14,175 bases of DNA from Treponema sp. GTDB taxonomy: Bacteria; Spirochaetota; Spirochaetia; Treponematales; Breznakiellaceae. The DNA is taken from contig JAIRXT010000183.1 of NCBI GenBank assembly GCA_031268125.1, forward strand, positions 1-14,175, written 5' to 3'. Under the pieces are notes generated by a model. The model saw only the letters and a list, made by a program, of their open reading frames with translations. It was not told where the DNA came from and searched no databases. This document shows, piece by piece, positions 14,111 through 14,175 of this stretch. The stretch's first letter is position 1; every line of letters starts with the position of its first letter. The position numbers were made by a program, and so were the translations under genes.

Positions 14111-14175
14111 CCGGGTATGGTTATGTAAGGCAGTGCTTACAAACCGCCCCGTGTGGAGCCCGGCCCTCAAGCCGG
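14111..14175 (+). ncRNA. Possible structured leader or start of an RNA gene (cut by window edge)
   Basis: Just after the predicted promoter, CCGGG (14111-14115) can pair with CCCGG (14159-14163), enclosing GGTT/AACC and GTAAG/CTTAC helices around the loop GCAGTG. A competing hairpin CCGGC-CCTCAA-GCCGG (14160-14175) uses the same bases. This is consistent with a structured leader or small RNA, but I do not recognise a family and the element is incomplete. Confidence 0.25.

Overview
The window looks like a piece of a GC-rich spirochaete chromosome, most likely Treponema-like. This is inferred from overall protein character (large SecD/SecF periplasmic domains, a family-57 glycosidase-like protein, an Rpn/PD-(D/E)XK protein, an Rnf-type gene set) and not from a marker gene. 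No rRNA, tRNA or CRISPR array was found.

Left part (27-4339, + strand) is housekeeping: yajC, secD and secF (the SecDF-YajC protein-export accessory complex) followed by ispH (last step of the MEP isoprenoid pathway). Every gene has a visible ribosome binding site, and secD/secF overlap by one base.

Middle part (4682-13481, - strand) is one tightly packed block transcribed leftward: a DUF212/YuiD-like membrane protein, a 507-residue polytopic membrane protein of unknown function, then rnfC-rnfD-rnfG-rnfE-rnfA homologues joined by 1-4 base overlaps, a GH57/4-alpha-glucanotransferase-like protein, and an Rpn-family nuclease-like gene. The gene order and several family signatures are clearly Rnf. 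However, rnfB is absent, and the motifs that hold redox cofactors in known Rnf complexes are missing or altered in RnfA (both membrane [2Fe-2S] cysteines), RnfD (flavinylated Thr replaced by Glu), RnfG (short, no SGAT motif) and RnfC (FMN/NADH motifs degenerate). RnfC still has two perfect [4Fe-4S] motifs. The GH57-like protein has likewise lost both catalytic acidic residues. All frames are open and tightly coupled, so the block reads as a maintained but repurposed, cofactor-poor Rnf paralogue rather than debris. This is the most interesting content of the window.

The whole leftward block is bracketed by two direct copies (4342-4652 and 13774-14059) of a ~0.3 kb non-autonomous element with terminal inverted repeats (CAGCRATTCCAAATTC type) and two internal hairpins. 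This raises the possibility that the block was mobilised as a unit or can be lost by recombination between the copies.

Right edge (14060-14175) carries a good sigma70-type promoter pointing right and the beginning of a potentially structured leader or RNA whose gene lies outside the window.
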